From: Trochalopteron elliotii
Taxonomy: Eukaryota; Chordata; Aves; Passeriformes; Leiothrichidae
Reading direction: 5' to 3'
DNA length: 64,000 nt
Assembly: GCA_024734555.1 (NCBI GenBank)
Contig: JANPWX010000098.1
Location: 1,104,504 to 1,168,503, forward strand
In this document: positions 52,347 to 64,000 of the stretch, piece by piece
Layout of the letters: each line of letters opens with the position of its first letter
Numbering within the stretch: the first letter of the stretch is position 1
Translations under genes and position numbers: made by a program
Notes under the pieces: generated by a model
What the model saw: the letters and a program-made list of their open reading frames with translations, nothing else
The model's database searches: none
Told to the model about the DNA's origin: nothing

Positions 52347-53810
52347 TCCTAAAGCTGCTTTAAAAAGCCCAAAACACTTGTTGAACCCACACACACTGTG
52401 AAGCCATAAACAGTCTGGAATTTAACTTCAGACCACTGGAAAGTTCAACTCACTTTTCATTTCTGTCACTATTTGCTTTTTTTTTTTTTTAGTTACATAA
52501 AAGCATTAATCTGTTTGGATTTTCTTTTTGAATGTACTTTTCCAGTTATTATATAAATTTATAGCATTGCATGATATCTTTCCTATAAACTCTGTGAAGA
52601 CATAGCTTATGATGTTTAAAACATTCTATTTAATTAAAAGAAATTAACAGTCCTCTTAAAATGTGCAAGTAGCAGTTGTATATTCTGAAATCCAGGCTGT
52701 AAGTATACATCCCTTAAATTTTCCTAACTTCTTGAATAAATAGATCCTTTGAGGTTTCCCAGATAAGATATATTTTAGATTACTTAAGCTACCCAAAGAA
52801 TGCTATTGCCACTCTGTGCAAGTAGAGCTGAAAGTGCATTTATCTTGCTATAAATAAGGTGACTCTTAAAGAATGAAGTTCAGAAGTGTTAATGTCAACC
52901 CTTTAGTGGACATATCTTTGACAGGTTAACTCTGTGTCTCAAAGCACTTAAACTAGTTTAACTCAAATTTGAAATTAATTCTGACCTTTACAATATATGC
53001 AAGTCAGTAAAAACTGATTGAATAATTTCAGAGTTAAATGATACAAGTTTTGTCATAAAGCCTAAGTAGATACAAAGCAGTTTTGAAAGTCTCCATTTAA
53101 ATATTATGTTGACTCACAACTATTGTGAAAATGACACAGAGTAAAAGGTATAACTAAAATGTCCAAAGACAATCTAGGTATGGAATAGTTCAACACATCA
53201 GAAGCAAATTCTCTCTTCCCTACTTTATAGTACATGGGTTTAGATATGCTGCTTCAAAAGAGAAAAGTGTGAGGTCAATTAGCAATTGTTGTCTTTTTCT
53301 TTTACTATAGTAAACATCTTTTTAGAGGTACGGATGGCCTTGGGCAAACCACAGATAAAAAATCGGGATGTCCCAGGTTAGAAACATTGAGTAGTGAAGG
53401 TAGCATAGCAATACACACTGGGGTGGAATTCTTACTGTATAGAAGGCATGGTTAAAAGTGTTAGGTTTTTTAAGTATAAAAGTATATATGCATTGTAATA
53501 CATTGTTCTCCTTCTCTGTGCAAGGAATTTAATCCAGTGCGTGCAAATCTGCATTAGAATTCACATCCTTATACGCTTTGCAGAAAAACAAAACATTTTG
53601 GTTTTTTTGTATCTACACATAAGATCATAGCTATCTCTTTGAGATGCTATTCATATTTGCTTACACGCACATGCATCACACTGCAATAAGCAGTTAATAA
53701 GAGAAACACGTTAGCCTTTCACAACTTTTTTTTAAAGTGCTCAATGACAATAGGAGGTTTACAGCTCATAAAGTGAGCCATAAGGTTCTGTTCAAACAAT
53801 GACAGCATTA

Positions 53811-54005
53811 TATAATCACAGAATGGTTTGGGTTAAAAGGATAATTTAAAGACCTGCCAGTCCAATTCCTCTGCCATGGGTAACAACATATTCCACTAGA
53901 CCAGGTTGCTGAAAACCCCATCCAACCTGATCTTGAACGTTTGCAGTGATAGGACATACACAGCTTCTCTGAGCAAGCTGTTCCTGGGTCTCACCACTCC
54001 CATTA
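53811..54005 (-). mobile_element. CR1 LINE 3' fragment, antisense
   Basis: On the + strand this reads as the reverse complement of a CR1 3' end. It has ATCACAGAATGGTTTGGGTT, then a CTCTGCCATGGG block, CCACTAGACCAGGTTGCT, CCCCATCCAACCTGATCTTG and a GCTGTTCCTG-TCTCACCAC block, in the order expected of CR1. The 3' terminus is at about 53811 and the element is truncated at its 5' side near 54005. It is moderately diverged. Confidence 0.88.
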
Positions 54006-54554
54006 GCCCATGTCATTTCAGAAGATTTGGGAATTCTGGTCTCCAGGCTGTCTCTTAAATAACAATCTTATCTAAAGATTTTCCACACTTAGCAACTAAG
54101 CCTGTCTATCTAGACCACTAAATGCCACTCAGTACTAACAGGGTTTTCAAGACTTCAAGCAAGGAGTCTGCACCCACCAGCCTTGTCAGTTAGAGGATAT
54201 ACAGTGTTTTGAACAGTTACATCAACATTTACAGCACAGTTTCTGAGCCAGTTTGATTGTACACCATTTCAGACATGCCAGAGGGCACACAGAAAGGCTG
54301 GAACAGAATTAAGACACAGCCTAATGGCCAGAAGCAGAACCAAGGGCAGGATGTTCCTTTTAGTTTATAAGTTCAGACCTATGCCTAGCTAAAGTGATGT
54401 CACATGGGCATAGCTGTAGGCAGAAGAACAAAACGCAGATAGTCTCTGGACCATTAATACTTTGTGATGCTTTTGGCAGCTAGAGTCCATGAAGTTAATT
54501 TTCCTGACAGTAGCTGGTATACGGCTGCTTGGGATATGACAGTGCTGACAACAC
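54006..54554. other. Spacer between CR1 and LTR
   Basis: About 550 bases with no gene or confidently assigned repeat. The right portion may belong to the LTR, whose 5' boundary is not clear by eye. Confidence 0.4.
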
Positions 54555-55025
54555 AGGGAAGTTTTAGTTATTGCCAAGCAGCACTTTCACAGCATCAAGG
54601 CCTTTTCTGCCTCTTCTTCTGATCTGAGCCCACTAGAAAGAAGGCTGGGAACAAGAAGAGGGAGAACACAACCACGACAGCTGACCCTATCTCACACATG
54701 GGATATTCAAGACCATATGGTGACATGGTAGGAGAACTGTTTGCAATGCTGGCATTTGTCTTGCCAAGTCACCACTGCACGTGATGAAGCCCTGCTTTCC
54801 TGGGGATGGCTGAACACCTGCCTGCACATGGGAAGGGGTGAACAAATTCCCTGTCTCGCTTTGCTTCTGCGTTCAACTTTTGCTTTCCCTATTAAACCAT
54901 CTTTATCTCAACCCTCAAGATTTCTCACTTTCACCCTTTGGATTCTCTCTCCTGATCCCACCAGGCAGGGGAGTGTGTGAGCGGCTGTGTGGGGCTTGGT
55001 AGCCAGACAAGGCTAAACCAAGACA
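54555..55025 (+). mobile_element. Solo LTR of an avian endogenous retrovirus
   Basis: The order of blocks is that of a common avian ERV long terminal repeat. A CACAGCATCAAGGCC block comes first, then GACAGCTGACC, GATATTC and CCATATGG near 54.7 kb. A GGCTGAACACCTGCC block, a TTGCTTC-rich stretch and an ATTAAA polyadenylation-like signal at 54891-54896 follow. The end contains CTTTATCTCAACC, GATTCTCTCTCC, GAGCGGCTGTGTGGGGCTT and a terminus near GCTAAACCAAGACA. No gag, pol or env sequence flanks it, so it is a solo LTR left after recombination. The 5' boundary and target-site duplication are not resolved, and the class (ERVL-like) is from memory. It has no coding capacity. Confidence 0.75.
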
Positions 55026-58000
55026 CAGACTTCAGAGATTATTAGATTCTGTCACCTAAAAAACACTGGTCAAGAATTGAAATCAAATGGCCATCACAGA
55101 AGCTTTAGGAAAGGTTTACAACTAGTATGAAGTCAGGACTTGAAAAACACACTGAAGCATGACCCGCACCCAAAAACTTCTATCAGCACTACGGTCAGAC
55201 TAACTGCTATATAGGTTATTGTACATCTAGAAGTTCAAAGTGTATCTGTTGCTCAAATTAAGGCATCAGCCTTAATCACAGTAAAGTAAGCCAGTGTTCA
55301 AAAGTTTTTAAAGGAAAAACAAATACATTTGTGAAAAATATATTGGTCAAAAAATCTAATCTGGAGCACTTCATAACCAAAAAATCTTAAATTGCAGTTC
55401 ACTTTTATAACAGAAAATATGCCTCCCTTTAATGAATACAAACCTAATCATGCAGATTCTAATTTAACAACAAAAACAACTAATTTGGGGTGGTTTCATA
55501 AACAGTGACAATAAATCTAAACCCATGATAAATATAATGGCCAATAAGTTCCAATGTTCTTAAAAAACTCATCTAAATTTCAGTGTGGAAGAAGAAAACC
55601 CAAACAAGCACAGCATTAGCATCTCAAACTCTCTCTATTTTACACATTCAGATAAAGTAACAGCTTAAGTCAATCCTGTTTGACTACTATCCAGTTATTT
55701 ATATGAGTAAATGAAGCTGGCGTCAGAGTGGGGAGATGAACTGGCAACGTGCCGTAAAGCCTTGAGTTACAATTTGTATATAATGGGGCACACTGCAAGC
55801 ACTCTGATCGTAGTCTATCTGTGTGGACAAAGGTAAGCAGAAGAGCCAAAACAGGCAATGTTCTGGTTTACCTAATGACATAGATTTCTCCAAACTGGAG
55901 GTGAACTTGCTGAGGACAGATCTGTACAAGAACTCTCCCCAGCTGTGGCCTGAAGCCCCGGAGTTATGTACACAGCAGTCTCCCCTGAGACAGGAAACCC
56001 TTGGTTTGGGCTTCATACCCATGTATTTACAGTTCTACTGCCTGAAAGGATCACCCAAAACCAGAATAAAAATTCCCATGGTTCCTGGAAGTCTCAAAGA
56101 CTCCACAACATGCTGGACTGTACTGCAGTCATGGTTATAATGGAAAGGCACAGCCCTTAATGAAATGACTCAGCTGGTATGGAAAGGTCATCTCCACTGA
56201 TTCCACAGACCTTTAAAGACCATTTTTGGGGGGCAGGGGTAGAGGAATGAAGGAGAAATGAGATTATTCCTCCACAGCTTGAACAAATTGCATCAGATTT
56301 TAATATGTGAAGCAGGTTAGGAGCTCACATTCTCATCTTACATCACCAGGAAAAGGAATAAATATTTTGGGGTGACTTCATGGGTAGCACACAAAGCCAC
56401 AAATTTCACACAAAAAGTGATCCTTGCTTTTTAGGTTTGTTTCTAAGAAATTTTATAGTTGAGAGGAATGTGGAAATAACTAATTTCCCTAATCACCTAT
56501 TTATCAAATAAATGTATTACCATACACAGCATGAACAGCTAATCCTAGTAGCTTCTATACCCAATAGTGACTTCATCCTCCAGATCCTACTAATTACCAA
56601 CACATGGTGAAAATAATCCACAGGCCTTTTGTGGTGCTCAGAAGCATACAGTGAGTATCTACCCACTTTAGCAAGAGATCTGCCATTTTGGAGGTGATGA
56701 AGACATTTACAATAGTAGCTTATGTATCGCCATGTGATTATACATTCCCCTTTACTCCTACTATTTTCAAGAAGATTTCCTGCATTCATTTCATGGCAAA
56801 ATTATTTCATTCTATTTTACTGATTTGTAAGCAGCATTTGTGACCGTGTGAAAATGACAAGCTCTTAACACAAACTTAGGAATGAAAAGTCATCCCTGTG
56901 GCCTTTTCTTTCTCCAGAATTCACTGTCTAGTTGAAACATTGGCCAAAGCACAAACAAACAAATGTTAGTAAATACAAGACTGGACAGCTATTGCTTCTC
57001 AAGAGCAAAGTCTGCCAATGACAGATATGGATCCAGAGATATTGCTGGTTTTACGTCTTCCAGAGTAGCTTTTCCAAGGAGCTACACCCTTGTCTTGCTT
57101 GCCCAAATTCTGAAAATTGCTGTTTATGACTGTGGCTTTAATAGCTGACCTAACCAGAAGTGCCAAGAATCAAACCACAGTCTTTGAAAAGCAACAGGAT
57201 CCATAAGATACAGACTCCTTATTTTGAGATACTATGCTATGAGATTCCCAATCCTAAGCCACATGAGACGGCTGTGCCAGGATAACAGTTCAGATTCCGC
57301 AAATCACATCCATATTGTTAAGTTATTTTAGCGTCTGGTGTACTTTTAAATGGACATCAAATCTGTTTGTCGGAGAGAGTCTGGGCTGCTAAATAAATAG
57401 TGATAAATTTCCTAATACTACTGGGCAGAGTGTCCCTGCAAGTACAACGTGTGTTTATCAGTTTCCCACTGAGCTAGCGTTGACTTTCAAATTCCCTTTA
57501 ATCTTATTATAGTAAACATAGTACAGCTCTCTGGCAAACAAGAGGAACATTCTTCCTGTAATATCATATGCTTCTTTTAAAGAAATCTTAGAGATGTCCA
57601 GAAAATAATTAGGCTCAACTTGGAATAACACAATAAACTCGTTTCCAAAGAAACAAGTTTCACAAAATATTATATTTTTGGACTGAAAAAAAACATGGCT
57701 ATTTTTATAAAGAGAAGACTGGCAAATTCTGATAGGTACTCAAAATAGTGTTTGCATGTATCATATTTTTAAAGTCAGCTATTGAAACACCAACAGAAGA
57801 ATATTTTTCTAGTTGGAAGCAGTCTACCTGAATTGAAGGAAAAAGCAACCAGAAATTTGGATTTAGAATTCAGAAAATAGGAGACTTTACTTTGTGAAGG
57901 AGCTTTCGCAATGGTCCTTCAAGAAGAAAGAACATCAAGTGCAGACAACTTTATAAAAAAGTAGATAAAGAAAACAAAATAGGATCTATTATGGTACAGT

Positions 58001-61000
58001 TTGTATTTAAAGCCTCTTTTCATTTGAGAGGAATGTATGGTAGACAAAGGTGGGATTTGTCTTAAAGTTAAAAAAAACCCAAAAATCTAAGCTGAGTTGT
58101 TGAATAACTTTAGGTAAGTGACTGAAGGGACTTTGGGAACCTGAAAGCAAGGCAGTCTAGGGTGACACATACTAGGTCAATTTCCAGTTATGTGCATTTG
58201 TCTTGTTTGCTTCAGGATTTCTATGGAAAAAGGGTCATTACATATATCAAAAATGGAATGCAATGGTGCTATTTTCATATATCTTCTGTGATTTTTGAAC
58301 AAAACAATAAACATTCCTAGTAATCAGTTTCTGTGACATTTAAATCTCCAGCTTCAGCTACCATTAGGAAGCCACACAGTTCTGAGCTATGACTTTACCA
58401 AAGGTTCAGTTTCAGTAAGGAATGGAAGTATTAAAGAGACAGATGAAGAATATTCCCCTGCCTACATGGAATCAAAGATGCTCAGAATTTGTTTCAGTTT
58501 GTAAGTAGTCACTCTTCAGACTATCTTGGCAAAAGCTGTTCTCACTGAAGAATCAGGCAAAGTTTCCATGGACATCATTAATTAAGAACATAGACCAAAG
58601 TCAACAAATATGCTTAGTATAAATCCATTGCATGTAGTAATCTGAAAGGTGTCAGCCAGAGAACAACTGAAATCAAAATACAAGCAATAGCCATCTTTCT
58701 CTTTATTAGCAGACTTTACTGGATGTATCCATTAAGTCATGCAACATGTTCACATATTCCCATCTTCTTTGCCTGTCAGCCTCCTCTTGTTCCTCACACA
58801 GGACACTGAGCTCCAAACTATGTTGACAGAACAAGAACGGACAAACGATAGATGGATCATAACAAAGAACATGCCTAGAGCAAGGATGTCTGATATCTGA
58901 GAGCTTCCTTTTAGATGTTTTCCTTTTGGATAGAAGCTCTGACCCACTATTTACATCCCTATCCCAAGCTCTCCCACATATTTTTAAATGACAACTTTCC
59001 AGATGTTATCTCAATGGAGACTGGCCAGATTTATGGGCAGGATCTCGCTTAACTCTAAGCCAAACTAGTGTTTTGGCCTCATTGGAAATGAGATTAGGTC
59101 TGAGATTTGCACCAGGGAAAAAAACCCTGCTGTTCCATGCCAGAAATGGTCATGGAGAATTTTTACAATGCTGTTTGTTTTTTTGTTAGCACTACTGTAT
59201 AATATCAGTCTATTTGAGCATTATCATAACAGCACTTAAGTAGGGTATTAGGATAGATGAGACAAGGCTGGAATCCACAACAAAACTGCATGTAAATGGA
59301 GACGGGCAACTAATTCACATCTAGACCAGCTCAACACAGTTTTGCAACTCCAGAAAGTGTTTGTACAACACAAGGTCAACAAGGCGTTCTGCATGAGCTG
59401 TACAAGTGTTGTTTCCAAGTTTTAAGAGATGTTAAAAATTCAGGAAATTTTCAAGATTTATTGCGTTAAATCCACAGTCTGATGTTGTATTTGCACACTG
59501 CCCATCACACTCAATAAAAACTAGTTCCAAAATGAAATTTGGAGGGTAAATAATATATTTTCCTTTTGTGGTGTACTTTACTTCTCCCACTTCCTTAACA
59601 CAAAATAGACAGAAACAAAATCTTTATGAGTCTTTCTCTGGTTGAATATATCACAATTTTAATTTCCTCAAATTTCACTGCAAATTATGGTTTCTTAAAA
59701 TATTCACTTCCTAAGCAACAATGACCCTAAGACTGTCGGGAATGAGAGATAAATTTACCCTTTTTCTTTCTCTAAAAATCTTGTAATAAAGACAATAGCA
59801 TGCATGTTTACATACATGTTTATATACAACTCATGTTTATAGTATAATCAATTCTAAATGGCAGCACAGTGTATATGAAAAACTGACTTTAGCAAATCCC
59901 CCTAACTTTTATGACTAATCTAAAATACACCATTATAACTCTTAGAGATATTATCTGAACAGCAACAAAGAACAAAATATTCAGAATGGCATAGATAAGT
60001 ATGGTTAAGCACAGAAGAAAAACAAAAATGATAAAAGTAGGTGCTGTAAGATGACTTTTTGAGAAAGACAGGTTACAACTGAAGTTGCCATGATTGTATC
60101 ACACCAGATATTGAAAGATGGATTGCGCTCTGTTTTAATGTCCTGGAGCGAGACAGATTTTTATGGTCTGCTTCCCTTTCTGAAACAGCCTTCAAAAATC
60201 TTCTTAAAATCAATAATAAAAGGCTTAATGCATTGAGAACAAGAAATACTGTGGTTTCAAGTGACATATCATCATCTACACAACTCATGTTAAAATCTAC
60301 ACTTCATCCCACAGAGAAGCTATGCATTGAAATAAAACTTGAAGTAGACAACTTCTAGCAACAGAAATGCAGTCATGTGAGAAGGAAACACTCTCTTGTT
60401 TTTCCCTTCCTATTGTTCCACATAGCAAATTTTCTGCAATCTAAAAGCAGTCTTGGAGCAGTCATGGTGATCCAAGACAAGAAGAATATCTGTATCAAGC
60501 ATGCTATACACATGCAATCCTACCATTTCCATCATGATCCAATGGAAACGCATAGAAAACTTAAGAGTTGGTAAGAAACCCACTTTTTGCAGCAATGACA
60601 ACCGCCTTCTGTTTCTACGTGAAAGAAGGATCTGATCCCTAATTGCTCCAATAATATATATTTTAAGTAAGAAATGCTTTCATAAAAGAGATAAATTTTT
60701 ATAATTAATAAAATAATTTTTCATTTTAAAATCATTTTCCCCAAAGAAGCAAACTAAAGAAAAACATGAAACTGTAAGAAGCCAGCCAAATCACCAAAAA
60801 AACAGAGAATGGAAATTTTTTTCACTTTACAGTGAAAACTGCAGAAAAAAGGTTTAACATGTTTTAATCAAGCTTCAAGTTTAAACTGGATATTTGTAAA
60901 CATCACCCCTTAAGCATTTCCCCCTGCCTGAGGCAACTAGAGTCCAGGATCAGAGCATTATTGTCATCACATGCTGGAACCCAGGAACTATCCCCCACAG

Positions 61001-62000
61001 GTGGGATCTCCTCCCAGGCCATACTTCTGGTGCCCTGTGGGAGATGCAATCAGCCAGGATGCTGCACCAAGGGAACACAGTGAAGCATTTCTAAATAAGA
61101 GTTTTAAAGTTTCAAGCCAACATTTCTCACCACTCCTAAATGCAATGAGGAATATAAACAGCCTTATGGACCTTTTCACACAGAAGGGCTATGGCCAGTG
61201 ACAGGTAAACAGCCATGAAGAAGCACCAGCTGTCCTTCCCTAAATGCAACTGCTGTGTCCACACCCAGCAAACAAGTACAAGGCTACACTATCCAAAGTT
61301 CCCACTCAAAAATTAGTCTGCTATCACATGCCAGACTAGAGAAAGAAACCAAACCAAATTAGCCAGTTTCGTTTTGAACTGAAGAGATCTCAGCAGGACA
61401 GCCCCGGCTGGTTGCAGGTCTGTGCTTTCCAGCTCAGCCAGGAGTTTGCTGGTAACAGACACGTGAGCAATGTTGCAAGAAACAGGGACTAGCCCTCGCC
61501 CCTGGGAAAGACAGCTAGTATGGGCTTCAGACTGTGTGGTACCTCAGTAACAGTATGCTGCAAATGGATCAGGTCTACTTTAGCAGCTAGCACAGTCCAA
61601 CAGGAACTGACAGGGACAGCAAAACATTCAGGCACAGCAGACACTGTATGTATTTTACAGGGTTTTACTTCAGGCTAGATCTGGTCCTACAGATTGCATT
61701 TCCAGCAACAACTCTAGCACGTCCTTTAGTTTAGATTCATCTTAAAGGAATCCAGCCAGCCCACCATGACGTATATGGAGATGGACAGTAAGGCAAACAA
61801 CTGAAGGATGGGCATCAAAAGCCCACTCCTGACATGTACCTCAACACTATAAATGCACAACCACACCCGAGAGCATCTGTGAGCGGAGGGAAAGATTTCC
61901 TTGTGCTACTCTTTAAGATACACTCCAGATGCCAGTAAATCTGCACAGTAGCTTGAACCACTCGATTCTTACTCGGTAACTTGGAACTCCTCATTGAAAC
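55026..62000 (-). other. GREM2: GREM2 intron, part 4
   Basis: Non-coding AT-rich sequence. Only the CATGTTTA motif triplet at 59803-59839 stood out. Open frames are short and unrecognised. Confidence 0.5.
59803..59839 (+). promoter_or_regulatory. Three exact CATGTTTA copies in 37 bp
   Basis: Copies at 59803-59810, 59815-59822 and 59832-59839, on the same strand, with 12- and 17-bp periods. TGTTTA is the core of forkhead (FOX) sites. A homotypic cluster is plausible, but the surrounding DNA is AT-rich and low in complexity. Confidence 0.3.
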
Positions 62001-62088
62001 AATTCTAACTCTAGATCAGAAACTGGTAAATACCACTGTACCAATCCCAAATTGGAATTTACCAGTTTCTGATGATTGGGTTAGAATT
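62001..62088. repeat. 88-bp hairpin: 17-bp perfect inverted repeat plus outer 9-bp stem
   Basis: The inner arms at 62015-62031 (ATCAGAAACTGGTAAAT) and 62057-62073 are perfect reverse complements. The outer arms at 62001-62009 (AATTCTAAC) and 62080-62088 (GTTAGAATT) are also perfect. Internal loops of 5 and 6 bases separate the two stems. The 25-base loop contains a further small stem, CCAAT (62041-62045) with ATTGG (62051-62055). The size and shape fit either a MITE-like palindromic element or a microRNA-type precursor. I see no known family. Confidence 0.75.
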
Positions 62089-63392
62089 ATCATATTATTT
62101 TAGCAATAGTGTTAAAATTAAACCAGTTACCAGATTTATTAAACAAAACTCAAACAGGACTATTTATTACAAAAGATGATCTGGATCTCTCAGATTTGCA
62201 CTTTCATAGACAATGACAAATGGTGACTGAAACCAAGCATTTTCCAATTTATTGGTGCAGTTCAGTGGGTACTCCAGATATTAATTTTTACCCTCACCTG
62301 ATTCTCTGAAAAGAAACAAAAAATCTCCACAGTTAAACTCTTCAACTTTTCATACATTTGTTTTATTCCTCATTGAAAGTCATGCACGGTCTATTTGAGA
62401 GATTAAAAAAACAATATATTTCAGCTAAACAAATCCGCTCGAAATCTTAGATTAGCGGCATTTATTTTTGAGGCACTCTTGTGGAGGTCTTACTGATACT
62501 TTTCACTGACACACCTTTCACTTACTTATCATACTGCAGTGGAAGACTGAGCAAAACTGGCTGCTACCAGACACACCTCCACCCTGCACACAACAGCTCT
62601 GCCCAAACAGGGGGCTGCAAGAGAGGTGAGAAGGCAAAATCCTACTTGCTAGGTCTCTCACTCATCCTACAACAGAATTGTAGATTTTGCAATTCAGATT
62701 TTGCAAACCAGTCTCCTCTTTTCAGCTGCACAGTGATCACAAATGTTGAGAACTCAGGACGTTACTTGGATGACAGCAGTTCATGAGGACCATGCAACCG
62801 AAGGGAGAGAGAGACCACTTGCTCAGAGCCTGAACACCATCACAGCACCCTCATGTCCAGGCTCTCCGTGTAGGCACACAGCTGTTCCACACAGTTACTT
62901 TCTGGAAGCGTTTTTTTTAAAATCTTAGGGTATTACTCTTCTCCAATTTTTGCAAGTTATGAAGAAAGACCAGCCTGAGAAGCGGGAACCAAATTTTGCA
63001 AGTGAAGCATCTGCATTAAAATACATCAAGCACTATAAGCAAATACTTCAGGCTGTGCGTACTCCTTGAAGTTCAAGAAACAATCTAAGCCCCTAAGGAA
63101 ACAGAGCATCTGTATTGTATTGGCACGGGTGGGAACATAAGATTCTGAAGTGATTGCTGATTTCACCCTGGTTTAGCAAGAAATAGCCTTGAAGCAGCCT
63201 GATAACCAGCTTCCTAATTGGGGCTCTGAGCTGACATTGCTTGGGCTTGCACCTGCTGCTTCATGATTGTTGAGAGGGCTGTGGGATTCAAAACCTGCGG
63301 CTTTTTCTCAGGGAATCTCTGTCGTTGAGCTGAAGCTCACCTGACTATACTCATAGGGATTTCATTCTGATTCTCTCTCTTCTTTCAGAGAG

Positions 63393-63420
63393 AAAAAAAA
63401 AAAAAGAAAGAAAAAAAAAG
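63393..63420. repeat. A-rich simple tract
   Basis: A runs broken by single G residues over 28 bases. Confidence 0.75.
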
Positions 63421-63852
63421 ATGTTTAATTTGTTATGAGCTGTTAATTTTGTCCTCAAAATCCACCAAAAGTTATATAACCACTTTCACAATAGCATGCT
63501 AAAAATAAGAGCTGTTCAGCCAAATGTCACTGCAATTTTTTATAAGACCTGTGCCTCCAATTCTGTAAGACCTGTGGAAGCACAAATATTTCCTTAACTT
63601 TACCAGAAAGTCAATGAGGAGCTCCTTGTGAGACAGACATGGGTTTGTATAATCCTCAAGTTCAAGGTAAAAAAATCCCCGAGTGTCTGTATACACGCAC
63701 GTATATTTCCAAGTCATGACTTAAAGTAATGCTATTCGCTCTTGGAGCTGATCCCTCGTGGGGTTTCATAATCACAAACCATCATTAACCCAAAGCAAAG
63801 AAAGAAAGGTACAAAGGGGCACAGGTTTGAAGCACGAGCGGTTTTTTGTTGG

Positions 63853-63870
63853 TTTTTTTTTTTTTTTTTT
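63853..63870. repeat. T homopolymer (18 T)
   Basis: Eighteen consecutive T residues immediately before the CpG-rich window edge. Confidence 0.85.
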
Positions 63871-63879
63871 CCCTTCGGG

Positions 63880-64000
63880 AGGGAGCGTGGGGACGCCACG
63901 CACGGTGCTCCAAGCGCTGAGGGACCTGGCGATGCAGGTAACTTGGGGACCTGGCCATGCAGGTAATTTGCCCGGGCGCTCGGAGCCAGGCAGCCAGAGC
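63880..64000. promoter_or_regulatory. Edge of a CpG-rich segment, possible promoter
   Basis: About ten CpGs in 120 bases, in sharp contrast to the CpG-poor DNA around it. It could be the flank of a CpG-island promoter continuing past the window, for GREM2 exon 1 (- strand) or a divergent + strand transcript. No convincing - strand donor is visible here, so GREM2 exon 1 is not placed within the window. Confidence 0.35.
63921..63970. repeat. 25-bp tandem duplication with two donor-like sites
   Basis: Copies at 63921-63945 and 63946-63970 match at 23 of 25 positions. Each contains ATGCAGGTAA, a consensus 5' splice site on the + strand. Confidence 0.75.

Larger units (their letters stand above)
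43152..53810 (-). other. GREM2: GREM2 intron, part 3
   Basis: Non-coding sequence with small simple repeats: an AAT run at 44195-44216, (TA)6 at 46859-46870, a 17-A run at 52330-52346 and a 14-T run at 52477-52490. A 23-bp direct duplication lies at 49905-49954. One open stretch near 44.86-45.03 kb looks mildly protein-like but is not recognised. Confidence 0.55.
62089..63879 (-). other. GREM2: GREM2 intron, part 5
   Basis: Non-coding. It contains an A/G-rich simple tract at 63393-63420 and an 18-T run at 63853-63870. No exon recognised. Confidence 0.5.

Noticed and set aside
54741..54980. 79-codon + strand frame
   Set aside because: It lies inside the solo LTR, which has no coding function.

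Overview
This window is vertebrate genomic DNA, almost certainly from a bird. It is AT-rich and intron-dominated. It carries CR1 LINE copies of the type common in sauropsids and a solo LTR of a familiar avian endogenous-retrovirus type. Two genes are recognised from protein sequence, and their tail-to-tail order matches the human 1q43 neighbourhood (FMN2 then GREM2). The species cannot be named from this sequence.

Left part (1 to about 20.3 kb, + strand): the 3' end of FMN2, a formin actin nucleator. Its last three coding exons lie at 1916-2065, 16724-16805 and 18201-18227. Their splice phases fit together and they encode the end of the FH2 region plus the basic C-terminal tail that binds Spire. 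The rest of this part is intron and 3' UTR. The 14.7-kb intron holds two unrecognised exon-like segments: 7253-7360 on the + strand and about 4738-5005 on the - strand. It also holds two similar palindromes in which inverted GATA sites flank a CAGCTG E-box.

Middle (about 20.3 to 26.3 kb): a short intergenic gap, then GREM2 on the - strand. The complete 168-codon GREM2 reading frame lies in one exon (25758-26264), directly after a splice acceptor. Its probable 3' UTR runs down to a polyadenylation signal near 23.43 kb. GREM2 encodes a secreted cystine-knot BMP antagonist.

Right part (26.3 to 64 kb): most likely the large intron of GREM2, upstream of the coding exon. It contains a 1.4-kb dead CR1 copy (33.2-34.65 kb), a CR1 tail at 28.56 kb, a CR1/LTR cluster at 53.8-55.0 kb, and several low-complexity tracts. 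No other protein gene is recognised there. Structures worth a second look are an 88-bp near-perfect hairpin at 62.0 kb, a cluster of four CTGTCA/TGACAG motifs at 38.2 kb, three CATGTTTA copies at 59.8 kb, and a CpG-rich right edge. That edge carries a 25-bp tandem duplication with two + strand splice-donor consensus sites.

FMN2 and GREM2 act in unrelated pathways (actin assembly and BMP antagonism). Their adjacency is conserved synteny rather than an operon-like unit. No CRISPR, tRNA or rRNA was seen. Coordinates of repeats and UTR ends are by-eye estimates.
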